Source of the DNA: Lachnospira sp. UBA3790
GTDB lineage: Bacteria; Bacillota; Clostridia; Lachnospirales; Lachnospiraceae
Length of the DNA: 64,000 nt
Direction of reading: 5' to 3'
Assembly (NCBI GenBank): GCA_002369135.1
Contig: DFEY01000003.1
Location: forward strand, 580,338-644,337
A program made the position numbers and the translations under genes. The stretch's first letter is position 1. Each line of letters starts with the position of its first letter. Below are positions 41,996-50,242 of this stretch, in pieces. Below the pieces are notes generated by a model. The model was not told where the DNA came from and ran no database searches. It saw only the letters and a program-made list of their open reading frames with translations.

Positions 41996-43051
41996 TTAAT
42001 CCTCAACAGGTGCAATAACATCATCTGATGAATCAGCAGTTTCTTCTGCTTCATCTTCTTTATTAAAATAGTGTTCACGCACTTTAGCATCAATATCTGC
42101 CATAACCTCTGGATGCTCTTCTAAGAACTTCTTGGCAGTTTCTCTACCCTGACCAATCTTTTCTCCATCATATGCATACCATGAACCACTCTTTTGAACT
42201 ATATCGCAATTAGTAGCTAAATCTAGAACATCTCCCTCTTTTGATATACCTTTACCAAACATAATATCAAATTCAGCTTCCTTAAATGGAGGTGCTATCT
42301 TATTCTTAACTACTTTAACTCTAGCTCTGTTACCAATCATCTCTCCTTGGTTCTTTAGAGTTTCAATTCTTCTTACATCAAGTCTAACTGATGCGTAGAA
42401 CTTAAGAGCTCTACCACCTGTAGTAGTCTCTGGATTACCAAACATAACACCAATCTTTTCTCTCAATTGGTTAATAAAGATTAATGTACAACCAGTTTTG
42501 TTAATAATACCTGTTAATTTTCTTAATGCCTGTGACATAAGTCTAGCATGCTGTCCCATATGAGAATCTCCCATATCACCATCTATCTCTGACTTAGGAA
42601 CTAATGCTGCCACAGAGTCCACTACAATAATATCAACCGCACCAGATCTAACCATAGTTTCAGTAATCTCTAATGCCTGTTCGCCAAAGTCTGGCTGTGA
42701 AATGTATAGATTATCAATATCTACACCAATATTTTTTGCATAAACTGGATCTAGAGCATGCTCTGCATCCACAAAACCAGCCACACCACCTTGCTTTTGA
42801 ACTTCGGCAATCATATGAAGCGCTACTGTAGTTTTACCACTAGATTCTGGGCCGTAAATCTCCACTACACGTCCTTTTGGAATACCACCCTGACCTAATG
42901 CCACATCCAAACTAAGTGAGCCTGTAGGTGTAGTTTCAACATTCATATTAGATGCTGAATCACCTAATTTCATAATAGAACCTTTACCGTGATCCTTCTC
43001 AATCTTCGCTATAGCAGCATCTAATGCCTTTACTTTATCATCTTTATTCAT
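41996..43051 (-). CDS. recA: Recombinase RecA
   Basis: 351-residue RecA. Walker A GPESSGKTTVAL, Walker B VDIIVVDSVAAL, loop L2 region with GVMFGNPETTTGGRALKFYASVRLD (about 210-234 overall) and an acidic C-terminus. The start is the ATG after AAAGGAG; a longer reading frame ten codons upstream runs into the LexA box, so it is not coding. Promoter and LexA box lie just upstream, showing SOS regulation. recX follows. Confidence 0.98.
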   Translation of the reverse strand: MNKDDKVKALDAAIAKIEKDHGKGSIMKLGDSASNMNVETTPTGSLSLDVALGQGGIPKGRVVEIYGPESSGKTTVALHMIAEVQKQGGVAGFVDAEHALDPVYAKNIGVDIDNLYISQPDFGEQALEITETMVRSGAVDIIVVDSVAALVPKSEIDGDMGDSHMGQHARLMSQALRKLTGIINKTGCTLIFINQLREKIGVMFGNPETTTGGRALKFYASVRLDVRRIETLKNQGEMIGNRARVKVVKNKIAPPFKEAEFDIMFGKGISKEGDVLDLATNCDIVQKSGSWYAYDGEKIGQGRETAKKFLEEHPEVMADIDAKVREHYFNKEDEAEETADSSDDVIAPVED

Positions 43052-43074
43052 AAAAAACTCCTTTTCTACTAAAC

Positions 43075-43088
43075 CGAACATCTGTTCG
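43075..43088. promoter_or_regulatory. LexA (SOS) box of recA
   Basis: Perfect Gram-positive LexA/DinR site CGAAC-N4-GTTCG (43075-43088), about 9 bp downstream of the -10 element, where repressor would block initiation. Confidence 0.92.
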
Positions 43089-43096
43089 CTATCTGT

Positions 43097-43125
43097 ATAT
43101 TAATATATTTTATGGAGTATGTCAA
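43097..43125 (-). promoter_or_regulatory. Promoter of recA-recX
   Basis: Minus strand TTGACA (43120-43125), 17 nt, TAATAT (43097-43102), immediately upstream of the LexA box. Confidence 0.85.
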
Positions 43126-43199
43126 CACTTTTTAATTATAATATTTTAAAAATATTTATTCAACAATAAATCACATTTTATTTATGTGTTTATTAAAAA

Positions 43200-43223
43200 A
43201 GCGACCCCAAAATAGGAATCGCT
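43200..43223 (-). terminator. Terminator of the aminotransferase gene
   Basis: 9-bp stem with two G-T pairs (43200-43208 with 43215-43223), loop AAAATA, then TTTTTT on the minus strand. Confidence 0.75.
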
Positions 43224-43231
43224 CTTACTCT

Positions 43232-44524
43232 TTATAATTTAATACCAGCCTTTTCAATAGTTGCAATCTTTGTACAAACCGCCAAGATATGACTAGCTTT
43301 TGTAAGTTCTTCTGGTGTTGGATATGAAGGTGCAATACGAATTACACTGTCATATGGATCGATATGATATGGGAATGTTGCTCCCGCTCCTGTTAACACC
43401 ATGCCTGCCTCTTTACACATCTTAACAATTTTCTTTGCACAGCTGTTTTCAACGTGAAGTGAAATAAAGTAACCGCCTCTTGGCTTAGTCCACAATGCGA
43501 TTTCGCATGGAGCCAATTCCTCGTCAAGGACATCTAAAACTGCATTGAACTTATCTCGAAGTAATGCTGCGTGTTTACTCATATGCTCTTTAATACCCTC
43601 GTGGTCTTTGAATAACTTCACGTGTCTTAACATATTTATCTTGTCATGTCCGATTGTTTGAATGCTCAAACTATCACGGATATGATTTACATTATTGATA
43701 GATGATGCTAATGCCGCAATACCAGAGCCAGGGAATGTGATTTTTGATGTAGACGCAAACTCAATTGCCATATCTGGATTTCCAGCCTTCTCACACTCTT
43801 CTAAGATATCCAAAATCTTATCCTGCTTTTCTGGCTCATCATATAGGTGATGAACTGCATATGCATTATCCCAGAAAATTCTAAAGTCCTTTGCCGCAGG
43901 CTTAAGGTTAGCAAAGCGTTTAACCACTTCATCTGAATATGAAGCGCCCTCTGGGTTTGAATACATAGGCACACACCAAATACCTTTGATGCTGTCGTCT
44001 CTTTCTACGAACTGTTCTACTATATCCATATCTGGACCGTCTTCATTCATAGGAACATTTATCATCTCAATTCCAAAGTGCTCTGTGATAGCAAAATGTC
44101 TGTCATAACCTGGAACTGGACAAAGCCACTTAATCTTATCAAGCTTACACCAAGGAGTCATTCCATTAACACCGTGTGAATAAAACTCCGAAACTTGATC
44201 ATACATTACATTAAGACTTGAGTTACCATATACGATTACATGGTCCTCTGTTGTATTCATAATGCTAGCCATCATCCTCTTAGCTTCTGGTGGTCCATCA
44301 AGTAGTCCATAGTTTCTACAGTCAAAACCATTTTCTGAAACTACTTCTGACTCACTTGTGAACACATCAAAAAGTTCCATAGAAAGAGCAATCTGATCAA
44401 GACCAGGCTTACCTCTAGACATATCTAGATTAAGTCCCGACTCACAAAGCTTAGCATATTCTTCTTTTAAACTTTTTAATTCCTCGCGGAGCTCATTGTC
44501 CGTCATCTTTTTATAAGCGCTCAT
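43232..44524 (-). CDS. MocR-type class I aminotransferase (aspartate aminotransferase type Ic-like)
   Basis: 430-residue PLP-dependent fold-type I aminotransferase of the Aminotran_MocR group (PF12897), which includes the Corynebacterium AspT enzymes. Visible: MSRGKPGLDQIALSMELFDV, the cofactor loop VYGNSSLNVMYDQ, NPEGASYSDEVV, FWDNAYAVHHL and the PLP-lysine segment FASTSKITFPGSG. No DNA-binding domain despite the family name. Most likely makes aspartate or glutamate by transamination. It starts 17 nt after pgsA, at the ATG following GTGAGG; a GTG four codons upstream overlaps that site. Confidence 0.88.
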   Translation of the reverse strand: MSAYKKMTDNELREELKSLKEEYAKLCESGLNLDMSRGKPGLDQIALSMELFDVFTSESEVVSENGFDCRNYGLLDGPPEAKRMMASIMNTTEDHVIVYGNSSLNVMYDQVSEFYSHGVNGMTPWCKLDKIKWLCPVPGYDRHFAITEHFGIEMINVPMNEDGPDMDIVEQFVERDDSIKGIWCVPMYSNPEGASYSDEVVKRFANLKPAAKDFRIFWDNAYAVHHLYDEPEKQDKILDILEECEKAGNPDMAIEFASTSKITFPGSGIAALASSINNVNHIRDSLSIQTIGHDKINMLRHVKLFKDHEGIKEHMSKHAALLRDKFNAVLDVLDEELAPCEIALWTKPRGGYFISLHVENSCAKKIVKMCKEAGMVLTGAGATFPYHIDPYDSVIRIAPSYPTPEELTKASHILAVCTKIATIEKAGIKL

Positions 44525-44541
44525 TTTAAACCTCACATCTA

Positions 44542-45147
44542 TTAATTCTTCAAAACTTGTTTGTTTTTAATAACATAATCAATCATAGAGAATACTGTAA
44601 AGAATAGTGTTGCTGCCACTAATACTTGAATGAAAATACCAATACCTAAAATTACTGGAGTTGGAATATTCCATTTATATACAGCATTCCAATCTTTAAC
44701 CTGTAGATAAACAATCATTACAATAGTCATAACCATCTGCAAAACGGTTTTAACTTTGCCCCACCATCCTGCGGCCAAAACTACATTCTGGTCTGCAGCT
44801 AAAATTCTAAATCCACTGATAAATATCTCTCTACTTATAATAATTATTACACTGACAGTAAACCAAACGTGTCCTAAAAACTGTTGGCTAGTAATCAATG
44901 AATCTAAACTTATAAGCGCTGCGCAAACTAAAAGCTTGTCAGCAAGCGGATCCATAAACTTTCCAAAGTTTGTTACCAAGTTGTACTTTCTTGCAATCTT
45001 TCCATCAAGTAAATCTGTCAAACTTGCAATAACAAATACAATCAATGCAAACAAATAATTGTTTGGCACAAAATGTGCAAGTAAAAAGAATACAAAGAAA
45101 GGAATACAAATTGTTCTAAATACTGTTAGTTTGTTTGGTAAATTCAT
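44542..45147 (-). CDS. pgsA: CDP-diacylglycerol-glycerol-3-phosphate 3-phosphatidyltransferase
   Basis: Makes phosphatidylglycerol-phosphate, precursor of phosphatidylglycerol and so of lipoteichoic acid glycerol-phosphate units. 201 residues with several membrane helices. The CDP-alcohol phosphotransferase motif is intact (DLLDGKIARKYNLVTNFGK, then MDPLADK). Starts directly after the rimO stop, Shine-Dalgarno GAGG in the rimO end. Confidence 0.96.
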   Translation of the reverse strand: MNLPNKLTVFRTICIPFFVFFLLAHFVPNNYLFALIVFVIASLTDLLDGKIARKYNLVTNFGKFMDPLADKLLVCAALISLDSLITSQQFLGHVWFTVSVIIIISREIFISGFRILAADQNVVLAAGWWGKVKTVLQMVMTIVMIVYLQVKDWNAVYKWNIPTPVILGIGIFIQVLVAATLFFTVFSMIDYVIKNKQVLKN

Positions 45148-46485
45148 TTAATCCTCCAATCGTTCTGTTAAGTCGCCAATCAAATCATAATCGTTTGCGC
45201 CCGTCACAGAAACTTTAACAAAATCACCACTCATCAATTCTTCATCTGTGACGACAAAAATATTTGAATCAACTCCCGGTGCATCCATATATGTTCTACC
45301 GATGTAAGCATTTTCCATCGGAATCTTCCCCTCAATTATTGCTTCAAACTCTTCCCCTACTAAACTCTCGTTCTTATCAAAAACTATTTCCTGCTGAAGT
45401 TCCATAATCTTGTTTCGTCTTCTGACTTTAACATCTTCATCAATCTGGTCATCCATGCCTGCCGCAGGTGTTCCCTCTTCCTGTGAGTATGTGAAAACTC
45501 CCAGTCTGTCGAACTTTGCGTCTTCGACAAAGTCCAATACTTCTTTGTGGTCTTTGTCGCTCTCGCTGGGGAAACCAGAAATCAATGTAGTTCTAAGAAC
45601 AATATCCGGAACCGCTTTTCTTAAAGCATCAATCTTAGACTTAATCTCAGCCTGTGTAGTTTGTCTTCCCATTAATTTTAAAATCCTATCGCTCGCATGT
45701 TGAATAGGTAAATCTAAATAGTGACAAACTTTTTCATTATTCTTAATCTCTTCAATCAATTCATCATAAATATCTTCTGGATAACAATATAAAATTCTAA
45801 CCCATTTGATGCCGTCTATCTTAGACAATTCATGAATCAAAATATGAAGCGACTTCTTCCCATATAAATCTGTGCCATACATTGTGGTCTCTTGCGCGAT
45901 AAGGTTAATCTCCTTAATTCCAAGAGAAGCCATCTGCTTTGCTTCTTCTAGCACATTTTCTATAGGAACACTCCTAAAATCTCCTCTCACTTTTGGAATA
46001 ATGCAGTAAGTACAATGCTTATCGCAACCCTCTGCTATCTTAAGATAACCATATCCTCCAAAAGTAGAAATCTCTCTAGGCGCTTTGAAACCAGCCGGAC
46101 AGTTTATATCTTCTAGGTCAACAATCTTTCGTTTATCTTTGAAGTACTCATCCAAAGTCTTTGCGATATCGTCAAAGGCAGTGGTTCCTATACAAATATC
46201 AATCTCAGGTATTTCATCCTTTATTTCATCGTGGTATCTTTGCGCTAAACAACCTGCTAAGACAAGTGCTTTGCATCGGTCGCTCTTATACTTAGCCATC
46301 TCAAAAATAGTGTTAATGCTTTCCTCTTTTGCATCATTTATAAAACAACAACTGTTTATAATGATTACATCAGCCTCTGATTCATCATCTGTAAATGTGT
46401 AACCAGACGCCTGTAAAATACCAGAAATGTGTTCTGAGTCAACTAAGTTTTTGTCGCATCCTAAAGATACTAAAAATACTTTCAA
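45148..46485 (-). CDS. rimO: Ribosomal protein S12 methylthiotransferase RimO
   Basis: Radical-SAM enzyme that methylthiolates the conserved Asp of ribosomal protein S12. 445 residues: N-terminal UPF0004 domain with Cys ligands (VSLGCDKNLVDSE, NSCCFI, AGCLAQRY), radical-SAM CxxxCxxC in AEGCDKHCTYCIIPK, and a C-terminal TRAM domain. The CDKN in the first motif separates RimO from MiaB. The start codon is TTG with GAGG 7 nt upstream. It follows rpoZ after a weak hairpin. Confidence 0.96.
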   Translation of the reverse strand: MKVFLVSLGCDKNLVDSEHISGILQASGYTFTDDESEADVIIINSCCFINDAKEESINTIFEMAKYKSDRCKALVLAGCLAQRYHDEIKDEIPEIDICIGTTAFDDIAKTLDEYFKDKRKIVDLEDINCPAGFKAPREISTFGGYGYLKIAEGCDKHCTYCIIPKVRGDFRSVPIENVLEEAKQMASLGIKEINLIAQETTMYGTDLYGKKSLHILIHELSKIDGIKWVRILYCYPEDIYDELIEEIKNNEKVCHYLDLPIQHASDRILKLMGRQTTQAEIKSKIDALRKAVPDIVLRTTLISGFPSESDKDHKEVLDFVEDAKFDRLGVFTYSQEEGTPAAGMDDQIDEDVKVRRRNKIMELQQEIVFDKNESLVGEEFEAIIEGKIPMENAYIGRTYMDAPGVDSNIFVVTDEELMSGDFVKVSVTGANDYDLIGDLTERLED

Positions 46486-46516
46486 ACCAATACCTCAAAT
46501 TTCTATACACTAAAAC

Positions 46517-46538
46517 AGATTGCACATATGTACAATCT
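46517..46538 (-). terminator. Weak hairpin between rpoZ and rimO
   Basis: A 22-nt near-perfect palindrome (46517-46538) followed on the minus strand only by GTTTTAG. It may attenuate rather than terminate. Confidence 0.4.
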
Positions 46539-46547
46539 ATTCTAGTC

Positions 46548-46781
46548 TTATTCATCACCTTGAATCTTTAATTTTCCTTCGTAAAGCTCTTTTACAGCTG
46601 TTGATAAAGGCTTGTCATAGTTGTAATCGTCAACTAGTGGTTCAGCACCTTTCACTAACTGTCTAGCTCTCTTTGCTGTAGCCATAACGATAGAATATCT
46701 ACTCTGAACTACAGGTGTTTCGCCATCTTCCACATCGCTGTTCGCGATTTCCATAAGGTCAGTATATGATGGATGTAACAT
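46548..46781 (-). CDS. rpoZ: RNA polymerase omega subunit
   Basis: 77 residues: MLHPSYTDLMEIANSD, then the omega core RYSIVMATAKRARQL and KPLSTAVKELYEGKLKI. Stabilises the beta-prime subunit. Two bases after gmk, with AAGGAG Shine-Dalgarno. The gmk-rpoZ pair is widely conserved. Confidence 0.95.
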   Translation of the reverse strand: MLHPSYTDLMEIANSDVEDGETPVVQSRYSIVMATAKRARQLVKGAEPLVDDYNYDKPLSTAVKELYEGKLKIQGDE

Positions 46782-46783
46782 AT

Positions 46784-47410
46784 CTATTCTCCTTTCGAAT
46801 TGTTAATAATATCGTTTTTTATTTTTAATACTTCATCCTCGCTCGCCAAGTCTGGATTAGTATCAGTAACTATTTTATCAATGTTATCTATTGCTTTATC
46901 CACTTCGTCGTTTATAACGAAGTATTCATAGTGCTTTAATGCATCTGTTTCTTCCACAGCCTTCTGCAAACGTTTTTCAATTCCTTCTGAATCTTCAGAG
47001 CCACGTTTTAGAAGTCTTTCTTTTAAGTGACCTGCAGTAGGCGGCAAAACAAATATCATCATTGCTTCAGGCATTTTTTCTTTTACTTTTCTAGCGCCCT
47101 CAGACTCAATCTCTAATATAACATTCTCGCCTTTTTCTAAGCATTCCTCGACAAACTTCTTTGGCGTACCGTAGTAATTGTCTACATACTTTGCATGCTC
47201 TAGTAGTTCGTCATTCTCTATCATCTTTTCAAACTCTTCTTTGCTGACAAAATGATAATGAACGCCATCTTCTTCTTTAGGTCTTGGATCTCTGGTTGTG
47301 CAAGAAATAGAAATCTTATAATTATCGAAAGCCTTAAGCATTTCTCTAACTATACTTCCTTTGCCAACACCAGAAAAACCTGAAATTATAAGTAGTTTAC
47401 CTTTTTTCAT
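46784..47410 (-). CDS. gmk: Guanylate kinase
   Basis: Phosphorylates GMP/dGMP. 208 residues. P-loop ISGFSGVGKGSIV, ISCTTRDPRPKEEDGVHYHFVS with GMP-binding residues (whole segment about 35-56) and YYGTPKKFVEECL. It lies 8 nt after yicC. RemA (DUF370), often encoded between yicC and gmk in Firmicutes, is absent from that spot. Confidence 0.97.
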   Translation of the reverse strand: MKKGKLLIISGFSGVGKGSIVREMLKAFDNYKISISCTTRDPRPKEEDGVHYHFVSKEEFEKMIENDELLEHAKYVDNYYGTPKKFVEECLEKGENVILEIESEGARKVKEKMPEAMMIFVLPPTAGHLKERLLKRGSEDSEGIEKRLQKAVEETDALKHYEYFVINDEVDKAIDNIDKIVTDTNPDLASEDEVLKIKNDIINNSKGE

Positions 47411-47418
47411 AATATATC

Positions 47419-48297
47419 CTATTCAATGTTTTGAATTTGTTCTCGCACCTTTTCAATATCAGTCTTTAGCGTAATTGCTTTTTCTGAAACATCTTTATCA
47501 GTAGTTTTAGAAAGTGTAGTGTTCGCTTCTCTGTTCATCTCCTGTGTGATGAAATCAAGTCTACGTCCAACAGCACCTTCTTGATCGAATGTCTGAATCA
47601 TAGCCTTTACATGGCTCTTAAGTCTTACAATTTCCTCGTCCACACAAACCTTGTCGGCAAACATTGTAACCTCTTGAGCAATTCTAGATTCGTCTATCTG
47701 TGTATCATCAAGTAGTTCGTGGATCTTTTCATTAATTTTTTCCTTATACTCTTCCACGATTACTGGACTTTTCTCTTCGACAAAGTCAACATTCTCACTT
47801 ATGCTATCAAGCTTAGCCAAAATGTCTTTCTTTAAGCGCTCGCCCTCGTTTGATCTAGACTCAACTAACTTTTCCAAAGCACCCTTGCACGCCTCAAGCA
47901 CAATGTCTTTTACTGCATCTTCGTCTTCTTCGGCGCTCTCGATTGTAATAACATCAGGGCTTCTCATAATGTGACTAGTCTTAATGTCGTTTTCTGTACC
48001 TAACTCTTCACTTATCTGAGTGTACGCGTCAAAGTACTCCTTCGCCAAAGCAGCATTATATCTGATATCTTCATCGCCCTCGCCCAAGTTTTGGTAAGTT
48101 ACGAAAACATCTACTTTTCCGCGCTCCACATACTCTTTAGCTAGGTTACGGATATCATTGTCTAGAAAGTTTAATTTTCTAGGAATTTTGATTCCTAATT
48201 CCAAATATCTATGATTAACAGACTTGATTTCAACAGAGACTTTTCTGTCGTCTCTACTCACTTCACATCTGCCAAATCCTGTCATACTTTTAATCAT
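47419..48297 (-). CDS. yicC: YicC-family endoribonuclease
   Basis: 292 residues. N-terminal MIKSMTGFGRCEVS and SVNHRYLELGIKIPR, and the C-terminal DUF1732 part with VGRRLDFITQEMNREANT, are diagnostic. The E. coli protein is an endoribonuclease linked to RyhB decay. First gene of yicC-gmk-rpoZ-rimO-pgsA-aminotransferase, with a TTGACG-17-TATAAT promoter that abuts that of divergent rqcH. Confidence 0.94.
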   Translation of the reverse strand: MIKSMTGFGRCEVSRDDRKVSVEIKSVNHRYLELGIKIPRKLNFLDNDIRNLAKEYVERGKVDVFVTYQNLGEGDEDIRYNAALAKEYFDAYTQISEELGTENDIKTSHIMRSPDVITIESAEEDEDAVKDIVLEACKGALEKLVESRSNEGERLKKDILAKLDSISENVDFVEEKSPVIVEEYKEKINEKIHELLDDTQIDESRIAQEVTMFADKVCVDEEIVRLKSHVKAMIQTFDQEGAVGRRLDFITQEMNREANTTLSKTTDKDVSEKAITLKTDIEKVREQIQNIE

Positions 48298-48333
48298 AAA
48301 AACCTCTTTTTATGCCTTTACATATTCCGTAAT

Positions 48334-48362
48334 ATTATAGTTTATTATAGAAATACCGTCAA
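48334..48362 (-). promoter_or_regulatory. Promoter of the yicC operon
   Basis: Minus strand TTGACG (48357-48362), 17 nt, TATAAT (48334-48339). Its -35 is separated by 2 bp from the -35 of rqcH. Confidence 0.85.
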
Positions 48363-48364
48363 GG

Positions 48365-48393
48365 TTGACTTGGGGGCATAAACATACTAAAAT
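48365..48393 (+). promoter_or_regulatory. Promoter of rqcH
   Basis: TTGACT (48365-48370), 17 nt, TAAAAT (48388-48393). Together with the opposing -35 it forms the inverted repeat GTCAA-GG-TTGAC (48358-48369). Confidence 0.8.
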
Positions 48394-48425
48394 TAGTCCG
48401 AAAAGACGATTTATAAGGGGTTTTT

Positions 48426-50162
48426 ATGGCATTTGACGGAACAACTGTGGCGGCCTTGGCATGCGAATTTAGAAGTAAAATAAGCCAGGGACGCATAACT
48501 AAAATTGCACAGCCAGAAAGCGATGAGCTAATACTCACCATCAAGACATATGATGGTCAGTTTAGATTGCAAATAAGTGCTAATTCCAGCATTCCTCTAA
48601 TCTATTTAACTGATACTAATAAGCAGTCACCTATGAAAGCTCCTAATTTTTGTATGCTTCTAAGAAAGCATATAAATAACGGATTTATTGAAGAAATAAC
48701 TCAGCCTGGTTTAGAGCGTATTATTGACTTTAAAGTAAGACACCTAGATGAACTGGGCGATGTTCAGTATAAACATTTGATAGTTGAATTGATGGGTAAA
48801 CATTCAAACATTATCTTTACAGATGATGAGAATAATATTTTAGACAGTATTAAACATATAAACTCATTAATGAGTTCTGTTCGCCAGGTTATGCCCGGAA
48901 AAGAGTATTTTATTCCAAACACAGGTGATAAGTTAAACCCTTTAGAGACTACAAAGGACGAGTTCTTTAGTGCTGTGTTTGATGATGCCACTAACCTATC
49001 TAAAGCTATTTATACTACTTACACCGGCATCAGTCCTTTGATTGCCGAGGAATTATGTGATGAAACTAAACTCGATTCTTCTAGAGGTGCTAATACCTTT
49101 GAAGATGGCGATAAGAATTTGCTTTGGACTCACTTTTATGAGTTGATGAATAAGATTAAGGATGAAAAGTTTGAACCTACTATGTATGAAAAGGATGATA
49201 TTCCTGATGAGTACTGTGCTTTCAAACTTGATTCATATAAAAACCAAGAGTCTGTAGATTTTGATTCAATGAGCAATCTTATAAATGAGTTTTATCATAA
49301 AAAAGATGCCTCAAATAGAATTCGTCAAAAATCTACTGACCTTAGAAAGATTATAAACACTGCTTTAGAACGTGAAAATAAAAAATATAACATTCAACTA
49401 AAGCAGTTAAAAGATACAGAGAAAAAAGAAAAGTTTAAGGTGTACGGAGATATATTAACTACTTACGGATATGATATCGAGCCAGATAGCAAGAAATATG
49501 ACACTACTGATTTTTACTCCGGCAAAGAAATATCAATCCCACTAGATCCTACTCTTTCACCTATTGAGAATGCTAAAAAGTATTTTAATAAATACACTAA
49601 ATTAAAAAGAACTTATGATGCACTGATTGATATTACAAAAGAGACTAAACAATCAATCGAGTATTTAGAATCAATTAGTCATGCACTTAATATTGCAACT
49701 AGCGAAGATGACTTAAAAGCTATTAAGGCTGAACTTCAAGAGACTGGATATATAAAGAAATCATTTAGAAATAAAAAGAAAGGTTCTGTTAAAAGCAAGC
49801 CACTACACTTTGTTTCGTCTGATGGATTTGATATGTTTGTCGGAAAGAACAATATCCAAAACGAAGAACTAACATTTAAAGTAGCCACAGGCAATGACTG
49901 GTGGTTCCACGCCAAAGGAATGCCAGGCTCTCACGTTATAGTAAAAGCGAATAACCAAGAACTTCCTGATAAGACATTCGAGGAAGCCGCAGCACTCGCT
50001 GCCCACTACTCAAACGGTGCAGATCAAGATAAAGTTGAGATAGATTACATACAAAAGAAAGAAGTAAAAAAAGTGCCCGGCAAAATGCCAGGCTTTGTAA
50101 TCTATCACACGAACTATTCAATGACCATCTCTCCAGACATAAGCAATATCAAAAGTATATGA
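48426..50162 (+). CDS. rqcH: Ribosome quality control protein RqcH (NFACT family)
   Basis: 578-residue NFACT protein, bacterial Rqc2 homologue. In B. subtilis it recruits tRNA-Ala to obstructed 50S subunits and adds C-terminal alanine tails. NFACT-N begins MAFDGTTVAALACEFRSKI; a coiled coil covers about 280-420; NFACT-R near the end has GNDWWFHAKGMPGSHVIV. Older annotations call it fibronectin-binding protein. GGGG Shine-Dalgarno. Single gene, divergent from the yicC operon, with a strong terminator. Confidence 0.94.
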   Translation: MAFDGTTVAALACEFRSKISQGRITKIAQPESDELILTIKTYDGQFRLQISANSSIPLIYLTDTNKQSPMKAPNFCMLLRKHINNGFIEEITQPGLERIIDFKVRHLDELGDVQYKHLIVELMGKHSNIIFTDDENNILDSIKHINSLMSSVRQVMPGKEYFIPNTGDKLNPLETTKDEFFSAVFDDATNLSKAIYTTYTGISPLIAEELCDETKLDSSRGANTFEDGDKNLLWTHFYELMNKIKDEKFEPTMYEKDDIPDEYCAFKLDSYKNQESVDFDSMSNLINEFYHKKDASNRIRQKSTDLRKIINTALERENKKYNIQLKQLKDTEKKEKFKVYGDILTTYGYDIEPDSKKYDTTDFYSGKEISIPLDPTLSPIENAKKYFNKYTKLKRTYDALIDITKETKQSIEYLESISHALNIATSEDDLKAIKAELQETGYIKKSFRNKKKGSVKSKPLHFVSSDGFDMFVGKNNIQNEELTFKVATGNDWWFHAKGMPGSHVIVKANNQELPDKTFEEAAALAAHYSNGADQDKVEIDYIQKKEVKKVPGKMPGFVIYHTNYSMTISPDISNIKSI

Positions 50163-50177
50163 TATTTTTAAATTAAG

Positions 50178-50239
50178 CAAAAGAAAAATACCATAGGACA
50201 AACGACTTCTCTAGTGCGTCCTATGGTATTTTTCTTTTG
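50178..50239. terminator. Bidirectional terminator between rqcH and glgA
   Basis: Perfect 22-nt arms (50178-50199 and 50218-50239) with A-rich and T-rich ends, 18-nt loop. Serves both converging genes. Confidence 0.9.
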
Positions 50240-50242
50240 AAA

